64,000 bases of DNA from Gentiana macrophylla (GCA_026214975.1 CM047805.1:185319333-185383332); one strand, 5' to 3'. Counted from the first letter of the stretch, positions 1 to 15,200 are shown. Notes: generated from the letters alone by a model not told the origin. Program-made: numbers and translations.

Positions 1-1107
1 TTCTCTCCCAATTAAATCAAGGATTCATATGAAAGATACTTTTTTAGATGAATGAGATTTGAATTTGCATTTGGGTCAACCCCTATTTGAACTAATTTCA
101 TTGATTTCACACCTACACCAACGAAATCAATTAATTTTGGAGCTGGGACTTCTATTTTTTTAGGAGTATGGATTTAAGATTCTTAGATGTGTTTTTGCAA
201 GGAGTAGAAAGAGAATATATAAATAATGAGAAACGATAAAGATGAAAAATGAGAGGATTAAAAAGGATATTGATCTGTTGATTGATCTAAGTTGAAATAG
301 AGGGAGACAAATTTTTTTGCTTCATGCCATCAACCATTGCCGCCGGTTGAAACCGTCAAGTAGCGAGGAGAAGAGCCCGTCAACAAGAATGAGAGAGAAA
401 AATAGTCAGTAATACAAGATAAAAATTTACTTTACCATTACACCATCATTTCAATAATTCTCAAACAATAAAAATCTTCCACAATTCAAACCACTTAAAA
501 TTTGCCAAGTGGCAAACTTTGTCATAACAGATGGCTTAAATTTGATTCTCCACTACACTTGCCTTTAATGCAACTAAAAAATTGAAACTAAATTAACACT
601 TAATTAAAGGAGAGAAAATGGACTATAAACTAAATTTTTCCTAAATTTTATATTTTTAAGGCATATTTTAAGTTTCCCTTTTTTTTAAAAAAAAAAAAAG
701 AATCCTATAACATAATAAAAAATTAACAAACTGTGCTGATGTCAAAATTTTATTTATTTTTTTGGTATGATAATGGCAATTCTTAAAAATAAAAAAATAC
801 ATCTATGACAGGGGAGAAGTGAGATGTCTGGAATTGATCTATTTTCCTTTCTGTCAAAGAAAGAAAATAAAGAAGGTTTGAAAAGAGCGAAAGCAAGCAA
901 GCTGCTGCCTTCACGCCCAATCACCGATAGATAATCTCTTCAAAACGCAAAAACACTCTCTTTCTTCATTGTGTCAATTTTGTATCTCTCTTTCTCTTTG
1001 CTCCTGAACAAGGAAAAAGCTCAGGCGAAGAAAAGAGGAAGAGAGATCTCAATTCCTTCTGTACCAATTTCTCAAATCCTTTTGTGCTACATTATTTCGC
1101 TTCCACC
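1..1107. other. Upstream region and 5' leader of the syntaxin gene
   Basis: No gene is visible. The stretch is AT-rich with poly-A/poly-T runs near 680-700. From about 890 it becomes a pyrimidine/purine-rich leader that runs into the syntaxin ATG at 1108, which looks like an ordinary plant 5' UTR. The transcription start cannot be fixed by eye. Confidence 0.4.
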
Positions 1108-4100
1108 ATGAACGACCTCTTAACGGTAGTTTCTATTTTCCTTTTTTTTTTTTTTTTTTCCCTTCTTCTCCTAATTGTTTTTTTCTTTTTTTTTCTTTTC
1201 CCGTTCTTTTCTGGGATTATTCGGACAGCTGCATATTTTGATTTATTGGATCGTGGCATCCAGTTTAGCTCAGTTATCTGAAAATTTCCCTAATTTTATT
1301 AGTTTTCCCTCTGTCACTGGATTAGCTGGGTACCACTTTTTTTAGATCGTCTTTCCATCGAAATTGCATTTATATTCAATTCCTGAACTGGGAATCTGTA
1401 ATTCGTGAAGAACTCTTTGTTAGGTAGCTATTATTTCTCGAGTTTATTGGGTTTCTTTCATGTAAAGCTGACTTAACAATGTGGTCTTTTTGGTTCAAAG
1501 TTTACATTTTTTTTTTTGGGTGTAAATATTAAACATATGCCGACTATTTTGGGAAGGGGGTGGGGGGAGGCTGTGATGGGTGGGGGTGTCAACAAGGATG
1601 GATTGGGGTGGTAGGAGAAGGTGAGTGTCTTGAATGTGGTAATTCTTTTAGCTGGGAGGGGTTTAGAATACGGACTTACAACTGTCAATTTTCTTTCTTT
1701 ATTGCACAGATACGTTTTTATTGAGAATGTGTACTAAAACGTATCCTTAATTTGCTTTTGAAGGATTCATTTGTCATCCCTCGGAATGAGGCTTCTAACA
1801 GTGGAGATATTGAGATGGGAATCCAGCAGAATATGAATTCAGGAGAACTTGGCCTGGAGAATTTTTTCAAGAAGGTCGCTGAAATTTCTCTCTTGTGTTT
1901 CTCCATCTTAAATGTTCTTATTCTTTTCCTACTTAATTGGAATTTTGTTTCTTAAGCTTCAATTTTCAATGACTAGGTGCAAGATATTGAGAAACAAAAT
2001 GAGAAACTGAACAAGCTGCTCAAAAAACTCCAGGTATGTATAGGTCTCCCTGTTGCGCACCTAACTATTCAGCTATGCATGAAGGTCAAAACTCATGGTA
2101 TAGCAATTTGGAATCATGTTTACAGCCTCTGAGGCTCTGACCGTATGACGAGAACTTAATATCGCCTGTAACAACAGAATGGAATGCTTATTTGTGTCGC
2201 TGATCATGAGAAGTTTGATGCTTGAATGGATTAAATTCTCTTTTAAAAAAGAACCATGGGTCTTATATGTTATTCAGTAAAACCCAACCCTGTGTTTAAA
2301 TAGCCACTTAGATGCACGACCGTAGTGTATTAGCATTAGGAACTAAGTAGTCAAAGTAAATTAATTTGGTTTTTGTTGTAGTGCGTAATGGAATCAGTTG
2401 GTGCCATAGTTAATTGCTTCCTGAAACATGAGTTTATTTTGATTTATGCTACAATGAGTAAATAGATGGAATCGTCACTACTCACTAACTACTTTACTCA
2501 TCATAGTCAACCAGAGGTAGCTTCAGACAAACAGAACTTTAACTTTCTTGTCTTGGGTTTGCATTTATTTTTTACCTAACTGTAACCCCCTTCAATCGTT
2601 TTATTCAGCTTTTGATAAAATGAATCTTGTGTTGAAGTGTAGTAATGTTGTATTAGAACTTAAGTGGCAAATCTTCAAAAAGTAAAATAAAAAATTGTGT
2701 TCCATAATCATTCTCCAGCGAAAGGTTGGAACTTGGAAGAACAGAGTAAATGTGTCCTCCGTATGATTTGAAATAACAAATTCATTTTGGTTAGCTTTGA
2801 CTTACTTGCCTCTAAATGTGATATTATATTATTTTTAACAAAAAAACCATGATAGTGTAGGATATCTAACATCTATAGTTTTTTAAATGATATAAAGCTA
2901 AAAGCATGATTCTCAATGAATAAAAATTGGTACTTAATGTAAAACTCAACAACACATATATTAATGTGCTTTTGACATTTTTGTTTCAATTCTTACTAGC
3001 TAACAGCCATGATTTCTGCAGGACGCTCATGAAGAATCTAAATCCATTACCAAGGCTTCTGCTATGAAAGGTGATAAGTCTCTTTTTGAGTTACGTTAAG
3101 CGGTATTACTATGGAATGCGTTTTTCTTTTAACTTTCGTATAAAACTTATGAATATTGATCATTGCAACCTTGTTGTGTGCTATGGTAAAGCGGCTCGTC
3201 TTAGTAAAAAAACCCTTTTCAGAATATACAAGTTGTTCTCCTCCAAAAAAAAAAAAAGAATAGAGAAGTTGTAAATGGTTTGAAGAATAGCAACTAGAAC
3301 CTGTCAAAATGATCTGGAAGAAAGGGACAAAAATTGTATATGTTAATTAACAAGAACGAAACTGTAAAATAGTGTATGAAGCACTCCCCCCATATCCTTT
3401 GTGAAGTATATTTTCACCACTCGTTACTTTCTTCTTTGATGTGATTTGGCTTACCCTTAGTCGTTTATATTCTGGCGTGTCTTTGCATTGTGTTTACCGA
3501 TAAGGGCCGCTTCACTGCTCGTTATACTCAAATATATATAAATTTCTAACATCCCAATCGCTTGCTGTTACTACTTGCAGCAATTAAGCAACGAATGGAG
3601 AAAGATGTTGATGAAGTGGGTAAAGTTGCACGTATAATCAAAACTAAAATTGAGGAACTTGACAGAGAGGTAAGTCGAGACTTGCCACATGGTAAGTTTT
3701 GTACATCCTTTGGGGGACTTCATCATCTAAAAGTGTTTTTATTGTTTTATACAGAATTTAGCGAATAGACAAAAGCCGGGATGTGGAAAAGGATCAGCGG
3801 TTGACCGATCAAGATCAGCAACCACAGTGTAATTTATAGTAGATTTGAATAAACTTTTCTTACACCTAAGTTGCATGTACTTATGTGAATCTGTCATGAA
3901 TGATCTTCAACTAGACTAATTTCTGATTGCATCACTCGTTGAATGAGCTGCCTTTATGTGACAAATCGGCTGATTTTGCGAATTTGTAAACTTTGTTTCT
4001 TTCTCCTTTGTTTCGTAGGACTAATTTCAAACCTTCGGTTAGAATGTTGCAAAGAATTTCTATATTGTTAGTTTAATACATTTACACGACTCCATAATTT

Positions 4101-5894
4101 GGAGTTTTTGACTTGAATTTCTTTTTAACAATTTCAGTGCTTTAAAAAAGAAGTTCAAAGACAAGATGGCTGAATTTCAGGTAAATACATACGATTCACG
4201 AAATGCAGTAGCCAGTATACATTGTTCGTGGTTGTGGCAACTTTTCTTTTCATTTAGTTTGTGACTTTGCCTGCAGACTTTGAGAGAGGGCATACATCAA
4301 GAATACCGTGATGTTGTCGAAAGACGAGTTTTTACAGGTCTTAACTGCATCCACATGAATTTCATTGTGTCCTAACTTCTTTTGTATATACTGATACTAA
4401 AATTTTGAACTTTATTGACATGGTTGGTGTACTAATGCGGCATCCAGTAACCGGAACTCGAGTAGACGAAGAGGTATAGTACTTCTTCCTGAATTTTGAT
4501 CTCACACACAATCTAATCATTGGGATCTTCCAGTTACTTGATTTTTTTTTATACCCTTTTTCCAGACAATTGATAGATTGATAGAGACCGGGGATAGCGA
4601 ACAAATTTTCCAGAAAGCTATACGGGAACAAGGTCGAGGCCAGGTTTGTATTTGCTATTTTCCCATTTGTTAATGTATAAGGTGGCCATTTGCTTCCTTC
4701 AAAGCCGTTATTTTGTAGACTTGTTCACCGTTTGTGCATTGTAGGTAATGGATACTCTTGCTGAAATACAAGAGCGTCATGATGCAGTTAGAGAATTGGA
4801 GAGAAAGCTTCTTGATTTGCAACAGGTGCTAATACTATAACCTAAATATTTGAACCAGATTTTGTGTTAGGGGCTTTTGTGTATGTGTGTGTGTAATGTG
4901 TATTGTTTTTTGCATAGCTAGCTGCATGATCTTTACTTAGTCTAAGGTTCATTCATAAGTTGATTCATAGCTTTCATGCTAGCCTTTTGATCGAGTATGA
5001 TGAGTTATATGTGATCAATATTGGATTTCAACAGACTCTTGTAGTTCACGTGAAACGTGTATTTGTTTTACCCGTAATTTGGATCGGGAATCATGTCCAT
5101 TAATGGACAAATGTGACTCCTTCAGTTTCCTTTTAGTTATCTTATTTCCTGTTTCAGATGTAAAAATATGTCCTAAACGCGTTTTAATTGTTCTTTTCCA
5201 TGACACTGTTGAAATTGTTTTCTTATTATCATAATATCAATAAACATGAGATTTCGTAACTATATTTGCAGAAAATTATGAATAAATTTGATATAGTTTG
5301 ATGCACTCAAGGTCTTGCAGGCAACTGTGATGGCTAAGAAAAGGATAGATTGAATACTAGCAAGTGACGGTTCATGTGTGTGTCTGTGGGATTTTCCTTT
5401 TGCCTCCCATTTCTTCTACCCCCTTTAGGGGAGGGTGGTGTTCTTAGGGGTATGGGGTGGGGGGGGGTGCTGAAGGGGTAGAGCTGGTGGAATTTTAGAA
5501 GTGTGAGGATTTAATTTGAGGGCTTGAATGGAATTGCAGGTTTTCTTAGACATGGCAGTGTTGGTAGATGCTCAAGGGGACATGCTTGATAACATTGAAT
5601 CACAGGTAAACCTCTTAGAACAACAAAATTCACTACATCAGTGCATACATTTTTATCATATGTTAAAATGCTAAAACATTGTTTCCTTAAACAAAAAACA
5701 AAACAAAAAAAAATTTACAGGTTGCAAATGCAGTAGATCATGTACAGTCTGGGAATGTTGCTCTCCAAAGAGCAAAGTCATTGCAAAAGAACTCAAGGAA
5801 ATGGATGTGCATTGCAATCATCATCCTTCTCATCATCGTTGCCATCATCGTCGTGGGAGTACTTAAGCCATGGCAAAGCAACAAGGGTGCCTGA
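1108..5894 (+). CDS. SYP132: Qa-SNARE syntaxin, SYP132-like
   Basis: Thirteen exons join in phase: 1108-1125, 1764-1874, 1977-2033, 3022-3070, 3581-3669, 3755-3828, 4138-4180, 4277-4337, 4448-4473, 4566-4643, 4745-4825, 5540-5605 and 5721-5894, giving 308 aa, the usual size for plant SYP1 syntaxins. The N-terminus MNDLL and the GLENFFKKV block are typical of the SYP13 group. An N-terminal Habc-type helical region is followed by the SNARE helix (about residues 190-265). The predicted zero-layer glutamine is Q241 in [10 protein letters not shown] single C-terminal membrane anchor (about 279-299, starting WMCIAII) ends in KPWQSNKGA. Known role of the family: plasma-membrane t-SNARE for secretion, immunity and cytokinesis. 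All splice sites are GT-AG and no break was found. SYP131 versus SYP132 orthology is not resolved here. Confidence 0.95.
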
Positions 5895-5934
5895 TGAATT
5901 TTGATCAGACTCTGCTAAAATATGTGTGTAAATG

Positions 5935-5966
<32 letters not shown>

Positions 5967-8900
5967 CACCCGGCATTCTTGAATTGATGTACTATATTTG
6001 ATTGAGTGATTGGTCTGATTTTCACCCTTTTGCCTTGCTGTTTTCTTGTGTAATTCCACCAGTTTTCTGCAACTTTTTATGCTCAGATGTTGTATTTTCA
6101 GGACTTCCACGTATCCTGTTTTGCTGTTATATATGGAGAGAACGATGAATATTCTTTTGATTGTTTGAACAATAAATTATATTATTATATTATATATTGA
6201 TTGTGGATTGTTGTATATGGCCGCTCATTGTAATTTTTTTATTTTTTTTATTTTTTTGGCGTGATTTATTGGACAACACTGTATCAATCTAAAAGATTTT
6301 TTTCATAATACAACCCATTTTAGAAAGGTTGTATCAAATTACTGTATCATATTCTCTTATTTATATACCATTAACCAGTCACAAGCAGCATATTTATGTT
6401 TATAGTCAAATTAATTTATTATATTAATTGCTAATGTTTTTATTGATTTTATATCTTCTATATCTCGTTATATATCAAATGTTGTGCATTAAAAATTTAA
6501 AATTATTGTCCGGTAATCAATACAATATCCTTGGTGTATGTAATATTTTTTTCTTATAATAACTGTCTGGAATATCACTTTGTTATTAATATTATCATCT
6601 GATAATTTAATTTTTCTTTTTTGAATTGTGCTTCAAAACATATTAGACTCGATAAACTCAATGTAAAAACTTGTGTTTGGTTTAGGTTCTTAATTTTTTT
6701 TTTTTTTTGAATTGCAGCTCGAGCTCGAGCTCAAATGCCTGTGCTCAAATTAAACTCGGATTCGAGAAATTAAAATTATTCGACTCATTTAGAATATTAC
6801 TCGATTCTATTCGGCTCGATTAAGGCCCTAGTTCTGGGCTTTGAGCTGGACTTGTGCTTGGCTTGGGTTGAACAATATTTCTGTTTCCAGCTAAACTAAA
6901 CACACAAGTGCACCAAAAGCCCTTTTAAAATTGGCTAATTACTCCCCTAAAATAAAAAAAATGCTAATTACAATTTTAAATTTTCTTCCAGAAAACACCT
7001 TTAGAGCACGTACACTGCTTCAGGATAAATCTTGAATAGCCTAAGAAAGATGTCGGGATAAAGTTGAATTGATTAAGAATGGTTACTACTCTGAGTTCAC
7101 ACACAAGAGAGTGAAAACAAAATAAATAAATAAATTGCTAATGACGAGGGTGAAAATGATACATTCTATTTGATTTAATGGATCTAAGGCGTATATGCAT
7201 TTTAACCCACTAATGTTTTACTGACCCTCATAATTAAATAATGTGGTGATGCTATGTGATTAATACCCCTTTGTAGATAGAACTAAAGAAGATTGTTAAG
7301 GTATTCTTAGGTCATTAATTACAAGTAAATAATTACAAATGATGCAGATGAGTGATTTGATTTAATAGAAAAAATAAAATCATCATATGAAACAATCTAG
7401 ACAGTGCCCATTTGTATTTTTGTTATTTTTGGTAATTTGCTTGTTGCTCATCTAAGTAACACTTTGTGAAACTTCTATTTTTAGGATTAAATATTTTCTT
7501 ATAAAAAAGTTGATGATATTCTTAAAGAATCAAGCCTTCTCTTATTCTTGATTCGTTTTCCGTAGGAGTGGAAAACTTTTAACGTTTTTATTCCGGCTTG
7601 TGAATGTAAATTTTTTATTTTTATTAGCATGCATGTCCACAATTCGGAATTAAAAATCATACATCCATCACTGCTTAACATAATTGATTTGATCTCAACG
7701 TAATTGTTTTAATCTCATACATTTTGAGTACGTCGGTCCACTTAGAAAATTGATGATATTTAAGAATCGTCCGGATTGAATTGCAGGTCATTGTATCAAT
7801 AAGTAAATTGATGGCGTTTGAGATGATTTACGATTGTAAGTGTCAATAAGACTACTTACGTATCCAAAGTGTATGAGATCAAGTCAATTAAAATAGTTCT
7901 TGATTGTGAGGATGAAGATTCTTCTACAGGCCTGTATCATGGGGAAGTTGATTGTGAATCCTTGATTTTGTGGCTTGTGATTGAGGGACCATTATGATGC
8001 TATCGTGGAACAATCATGGCTCAATTAGACTAATATTAAGGGATGTAATCGAAAATGAGATCATGACAGTTAATGATGATCAATCGTGGGATTCTGCTCT
8101 TAATGAGTGGTTACCGCCCTTTGTGATCGGGGACGATCTCTAATGTTCTTGACTGACCTGGATGAACCTGAGGTCATGTCGGTAATGTAGGACCGTGGAC
8201 ATGCATCCTGTTTCATGCCGGATGTCTGAAGCTATGAGTAGCTTGTACCGAGTTGAGATGTTTTTGGTTGAATCTGAATTGAACCGAGCTGAGGACCTGA
8301 GCTTCGAGGATGACCAGAATGAGATCGGTGAAGCCATGGCTGAAGCTTTAGCACAAGGGGCCCAATAGTTGGCTAAATCTGGGTCGGCCCATTTACTTAT
8401 ATATATGGCCCGCTTAATGCCTTAAGAAAGCCACGTGTATAATTTCCAAGTCGTACCCATATCAACAATTTTATTGATATAAAATTCGCTACAAATTACA
8501 TGTTTATTGAAAAAAAAGTTTAGGTTGGGTGGGCTTTTAGCTCCATCCTTGTCTAAGGCAAATTAAGACAGAGCCGGGAATCGAGACCAGGGTAGGCTAG
8601 TAGACAGTATTGAATGGTCAAGTGGTTGCATTAAAATGGATTAATGGATTGAATTGAATTATATATACAGATTCTTTAATGTAAATAATGTTATTTTAGA
8701 TGGGCTTAGCCTCCTTAGGTCTTATACTTACCTCCATAGGTTTTGTTGGGATAACTGTTGCGTCATGACAAATCACCCTTAATGCCAGCGCGCAAAAACA
8801 AAAACCATGACATATCATTGAAATTACCTCCAACAAACACTAAATATAAATGACTAGTATACCTACCAAATATAATAGACTTTTATTTATTTATTTATTA

Positions 8901-9236
8901 ATGTCACTAACTTAGTAATCACCCAACCAGTAAGATTTGCAGACTAAAATTAAATAATACGTACTGTTTGAAATCTATACACAAAGACCTTTGTTTCACG
9001 TTAAAGATCTTTTCTAGCTACTATTACATTTGATTCATCATCATCAACAACAACGTCATTAATTCTTGTTTCTACAATTCCCAACTTGCTTCATTTTCAT
9101 TTGCCATGTCTTTCTCTTCCCAACACTTGTCACCTTATTTAAGTTGCATGCCTCCCATTGGGTTTTTTTTCTGTCCATCATCATTTAATTTAAATCAAAG
9201 TTAAATTAGTTTTCACTCTCTCCAATAATCTGCACC
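5895..9236. other. Intergenic, AT-rich, no supported gene
   Basis: The first ~250 bases are the syntaxin 3' UTR with a poly-A run at 5940-5965. A CTCGAGCTCGAGCTC-type motif lies near 6718-6732. The block at 8000-8400 has a higher GC content and short open frames in more than one frame, but no recognisable domain. Nothing else in this stretch can be supported. Confidence 0.4.
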
Positions 9237-12200
9237 ATGCCAAGAAGAGAAGTAAGAAGGAAGCATAAATATACATGCATATTAATTTCTTTAATTTTCT
9301 CAATTCATTCAATTGCTCCTCTTGTACTAATTTGTATTACTACTTTTGTTAATTATATAATCAAGGTTATGTGGCCAAGACTGATAGCTGGCAAGCTACT
9401 AAAAAGGCAAGTGGGGAGGAATAATTTCATTGCTGATTTTCCTACTCATGATATGGATTTCAGTATCAAATGCTTGAGCTCTGAGAGCATTTTTGCTCAT
9501 TTTGAAGAAACTCAAAACTACAAGTAAGATTATACTACATGTATACATATTAATTATGAGATATCATTAATACTGCATTAATTAATTATTTCATCACTAG
9601 TTATACATTAACATATTATTGAAACAAACTTATTTTAATTTGGAGTGGATCATTTTAAAGGGTATTTGTTAGCACATGGAATCTTGGAGGTGTTGCACCA
9701 AAAGGAGATTTGGACATTGATGATTGGTTAGACATGTGTAACCATCCTTGCGACATCTATGTTTTTGGGTACGTACGTTCGTTTGTAATCTTACCGTTCT
9801 TAATGAACCGATATGTAATTAATTATCAAAATCATAATATATATTAAAAAAATGAATTAATATTTTGACTATATTAATGATGAACGACTAATTAATGGAA
9901 TTTTGTGCATATATATGTTTGCGAATATTGCTTCAGCTTTCAAGAAGTTGTGCCCCTGAAGGCCTCAAATGTATTCGGTTTTGAAAATCCAGACATCACC
10001 AAGAAATGGAACTCAATCATTAGAGCAGCTTTGAACAAGCAACAATTAGATTACGGCGCCGCTAATTTCAAATGCATCATGAGTAAACAGATGGTCGGGA
10101 TTCTAATCTCCGTATGGATACGATCTGATCTTCGTTCATTCGTTCGAAACCCTAGCGTTTCATGTGTTGGCTGTGGCATTATGGGTTGCTTAGGGAACAA
10201 GGTACGTAACGTAGGTAATATAAATTAATATATATATATTTCATTTCCCGTTCTAGCTTATAGGTATATATAATTGTTATGATTTCATTGACTATATATA
10301 TATATATATGTGTGTTTGATTAATTAACAGGGTTCAGTGTCAGTACGATTTGGGTTACATGGAACAAACTTCTGCTTTGTATGTAGCCATCTGGCATCTG
10401 GCTCTAGAGGAGGTGACGAGAAGAATAGAAATTCAAATGCTGTTGAGATTTTGTCCAGAACTATTTTTCCTAAAGGCCCTTTTCATGATTGCCCTCGAAA
10501 GATTCTTGATCATGAGTATGTCCAATTTCTTCTAATTAAATAATAATTAATACTCGTTTAATCCAAAATGTTTTTTGATTAATCAATTAATTAGATGGCT
10601 CTAATCTCAAGAGATTTTGTTTTTAAAAAATGATTGCCAATTAAAGTACAGGACATGATCTAACACGGATCAAACTCTATTTAAGTAACATTTGTAGAGC
10701 AATCAATCAAACCATACATCGAGGTTTTTTTTTTGTCTTCATCTCATATATATTTGAAAAGAAAATGTTAAAGTTTGCCATCAATTTTCATTTGTTGACT
10801 TTATGTATAAAGACGGGACAAGAAATTGCCATCATTTTCTTCTTTGTACATATATACATATACTTAATAAAAATGAGCTAGTTAGTCAACAGAGATTAAC
10901 CAGCAAATTAAAAGCAGAAAGGTACAAAAGGAATTTTTTTTAAGACTATATATAAATATCTAATAATTTAAATTGAGGGGTACGTATATAATAATATTGT
11001 TTTTGTGTAGCCGTGTAGTATGGCTTGGAGATTTGAACTACAGGATCTCGCTACCTGAATCTGCTACTCGATTTTTGGTTGATAAGGAAGAGTGGAATGC
11101 TTTGCTTCTAAATGATCAGGTGCTTTTTATTTTATTATTACACAGCTAGAGAATTATAAGTTACTACATTATACATGCACACATTGATTAAACTGATACA
11201 ATTACAGTAAACTTGAAGTACATGGTGAAAAAGTAAAAGGGAAACCATAAAATTATATTGTGGAAGAAGAAGAAGAAGAAATCGAGAATCTGATTACAAA
11301 ACTAATGCTTCTGAAACTTAAAGTTGTTGGTAGTACACACCTGCTTTATATAGTAGAAGGTGGTAGTTACAAAGTGTGGTCTAACTAACTGACAAACTTA
11401 TAACTGACTACTCCTATTGTGTCTGCACTAATGTCTAGTATAAGTGATTTCTAACTTGTATTTAGGTGCTGCAACACCCCTTCTCAAGTGGAAATCACTT
11501 CACTTTGTAGATGTTGCATATAGGGCAGCATGAAAGCAGGTTATGGAAAGTGGTTTTGTCTAGGGCCTTTGTAAAGAGGTCAGCCAACTGCAAATGAGTG
11601 GAAATAGGTAGTGGCTTTAGCAATCCAGATCGGTATCTGTCCCTTATTACATGACTATCTATTTCTATATGCTTTGTCCTCTCATGGAAGATGAGATTCT
11701 CCACAATGTACAAGGCACTTTTGCTGTCACAAAATAAAGGTATAGGTCTTTCTTGTTTTATGTTGAATTCTTGTAATAGATATGTCAACCAGTGCAGTTC
11801 ACAGGATGCCATTGCCATGGCCCTGTACTCTGATTCAGAGGAACTTCTGGAGGCTGTTGTCTGCTTCTTTGCCCTCTAACTTATCAAAGAGTTCCCTAGG
11901 AATACTGAAAAACATGTGATTGATCTCATTGTGTCATCACAGCCTGCCCAATCAGCATCAACATATGCTTTTAGTTCTAGTGATCCTTGTGCAGAAAATA
12001 AAATTCCTTGTCCAGGAGCATTCTTTAAGTATTTTAGGAGCCTATATGCTGCTTTGAGTTAAAGTTCAGTTGGTGAATCAAGAAACTGACTCAGTAGTTG
12101 TGTAGCTAAAGTGATGTCAGGTCTAGTTATGCCTAGATACAGAAGCTTTCCAACTAGGCTTCTGTAATAACTGTTTGATTCCAGCTTTGAGGAATCCTTG

Positions 12201-15200
12201 CTGTGCAGCTTTTGAGATGTATCTATAGGAGTTTGCACTCGTTTACAATCTGTATAACCATAGTCTCCTAGTAGCTCTAAACAGTATTTTCTTTGAGTTA
12301 AAACTATGCCTTCTCTTGATCTTGCAACTTCCAATCCTATAAAATACTTGAGATCTCTAAGATCCTTAATGCCAAACTTTGAGTTTAAGAAGCTCTTTAG
12401 GTCTTTAATTTGATCCATACTTGGACTAGTGATATGAGGACATCATCAACACAAACCAGTAAAGCAATGAAGTTATCATCTTGTCATTTGACAAAAAGGC
12501 TATAGTCTTGTTTTGACTGTCTGAACCCCCTCTCAAGCAAAGCTTGTGTTAACTTTATGTTCCAATGCCTGCTAGCTTGTTTTAATCCATATAGAGATTT
12601 CTTTAGTCTGCAAACTTGTCCAGGTTCTGAGCTGCAACCCTGGGGTATGGTCATGTAGACTTCTTCTGTGAGATCTCCATGTAAGAATGCATTGTTCACA
12701 TCCAACTGTTACAAATTCCAGCCTTCGGCAGCAGCAATAGCAAGAAGAGTTCTAACAGAAGTAAGTTTTGCTATAGGAGAAAAGGTATCAAGATAATCCA
12801 GTCCTAGTTGTTGAGTGTAGCCTTTTGCTACAAGCCTTGCCTTAAATCTCTCCACAGAACCATCAACATGTCTCTTTATTTTGTACACCCATTTACAACC
12901 AATGGGAATCTTTTCTTTTGGTAAAGCAACCAGTTCCCATGTACCAGTTTTTTGTAATGCATCAAGTTCATCCTGCATGGCTTTTCTCCATGCTTCATCT
13001 TTTACTGCTTCTTCATAACTTTAGGCTCAGTAACGACCTGTGCACTTAAGACATAATTTTTGTAAGTAGTTGATAAATGTGTCAAGGAATCCACATTGTG
13101 AATGTTGTGTGGTGTAGTTCTCAATTTTGAATGATGACACACATAATCATTCAAATAGGAAGGAACACCTTTGGATCTGGATGATTTTCTTATTGAAGGA
13201 ACATTAGTGACAAGATTATTCACAATTGGTTGTTCCTGGTCATGATCATTATGTACAATTTCTTGTTCTTGATTATGAGCAAGATTATGACCAATAATCT
13301 GTTCCTGATTCTCAAGATCTTGAGATTGTAGTTCTTCCATGAAAGGCAAAGGAAGAGTAAAAGTGTCAATAATACATGAGTCTTCATTATAGGGAAAATT
13401 GAGTTCATGAAAGGTGACATCCTTACTAATAAAGATTTGCCTAGTCTGCAGGTTTAGAAGGCAATATCCTTTGACATTTATGGCACTACCTAAGTAGACA
13501 TACCTAATACTTCTTTGAGCAAATTTGTTATCATCAGTATGTAAAATGCAAACATAGGCTAAACAACCAAAGACTTTAATATTTTTGTAACTAGGCACAA
13601 AACCATAAAGCAATCCATGAGGTGATTTTTCATTTAAAACTGGAGTATGCAAGACATTTATCAGATTAACAGCATGTATTACACAATAAGTCCAGTATAT
13701 AACAGGAATCCCAGATTGAAACCTCAAACTTCTTGCCACATTTATAATGTGTTGGTGCTTCCTTTCCACAACTCCATTTTTTGTGGAGTGTGCACCACAA
13801 AAGTTTGATGTACAATCCCTTTTTGGGCATAAAAATCAGATATATTGAACTCAAGGTCATTGTCTGATATTAGAACTTTTATTCTTGCATTGAACCGTGT
13901 CTCAACCAACATACAAAAGGTTTGAATTAAAGATCTAACCTAAGAATTGGATTTTAACATATGAACCCAAGTATACCTACTAAAATCATCTACAATGGTA
14001 AGAAAGTATCTATGTCCTGTGGACCAGATCAAAACAATGCATAGTAGTAGATTTACTCAAAGGAAAACTGAGTCTTTTTTGTTTTGCAAGAGGACAAATG
14101 TGACATATTACTTCTGTATCTATAGCAACAACTTTACAATGATAACTCAGAATCTGGTGGGATGCATGTCCAAGCCTATAATGCCACAACATGTGGTGCT
14201 ACTTGGACTGATTAGAAACTTCAGACATAGAAACTGCATTAGATTGAGCATTAAGGTAGCAAGCTTTATCAGCCTTAAGAATATACAATCCTTTGATTAG
14301 TTTAGCTGAACCAATCCTCTTCAAACTCAGCATGACCTGAATCACACAAGAATCTAGGTAAAATTTGACATTATAAGCTCTAGTTCTTATCAACTTACTA
14401 ATGGATGTGAGGTTGAAGCTAAATATGGAACACAAAGAACATCATAAAGCACTAAATCTTTATTGACTTTAACATGTCCTATGTGTGTGATTCTGGAATT
14501 CTAACCATTAAGTATACTAATTGTCATATTGTCCACAGATTTACAAGAACTAAACAAGGATTTATTGAAGACAATATGATCAGTAGCTCCAGAATCCACA
14601 ATCCAACAATACAGTTTAGCAATACCTGACCCTTCTGAAGATGGGAAGTTAGTAGTTAGGGCCACAGAGTTGATCTTTGGATTTCCATATTCTTGACTGC
14701 TCCTGAATGATATTAACCTGAGAGTTGCATTGAACACCTTGAGGACCTTATGACTCACCTTGATCCCAAGAATCTGAACTAACTGAATTTGCAGAAGCTC
14801 TCCCTTTTCCTCTACCCCTGAAATTAGGAGGGAAACCATGCTTTTTATAGTAACGATCAATAGTATGACCTAACATTCCACAATGTGCACATTTTGGTTT
14901 CTTATTTCCATTGTTGAAATTCTTCCTATAATTCTGATTTTGATTATGTGCTGCCATTACTGCTTTCTGATCTTCATTAGAACCAAAGACAGCTGCAGAT
15001 TCCACAATTTTTGCACCAGAAGTGACTCCATAATGCTGTTGTTTTTCTTGCTTAACAGCCATATAAAACACACCATTAATTGAAGGTAAGGGTTCCAACA
15101 TTAGAACCTGTGATTTTATTGCTGAATATTCTTCATTCAATCCCTTCAAAAACCGAATTACATACTGCTTCTCAATATATCCCTGAAACCATTTCTTGCA

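Noticed and set aside
1084..1281. 65-codon open frame with long Phe/Leu runs
   Set aside because: It overlaps exon 1 of the syntaxin gene in another frame and is made by the poly-pyrimidine intron.
3062..3307. Overlapping frames on both strands in syntaxin intron 4
   Set aside because: They fall in a spliced intron with AT-rich bias and no domain.
8140..8337. 65-codon frame on the - strand in GC-richer intergenic DNA
   Set aside because: No recognisable domain, no splice partner and no paired feature.
11691..11879. Sense frame inside the Copia RNase H region
   Set aside because: It is a shadow of the antisense RNase H remnant.
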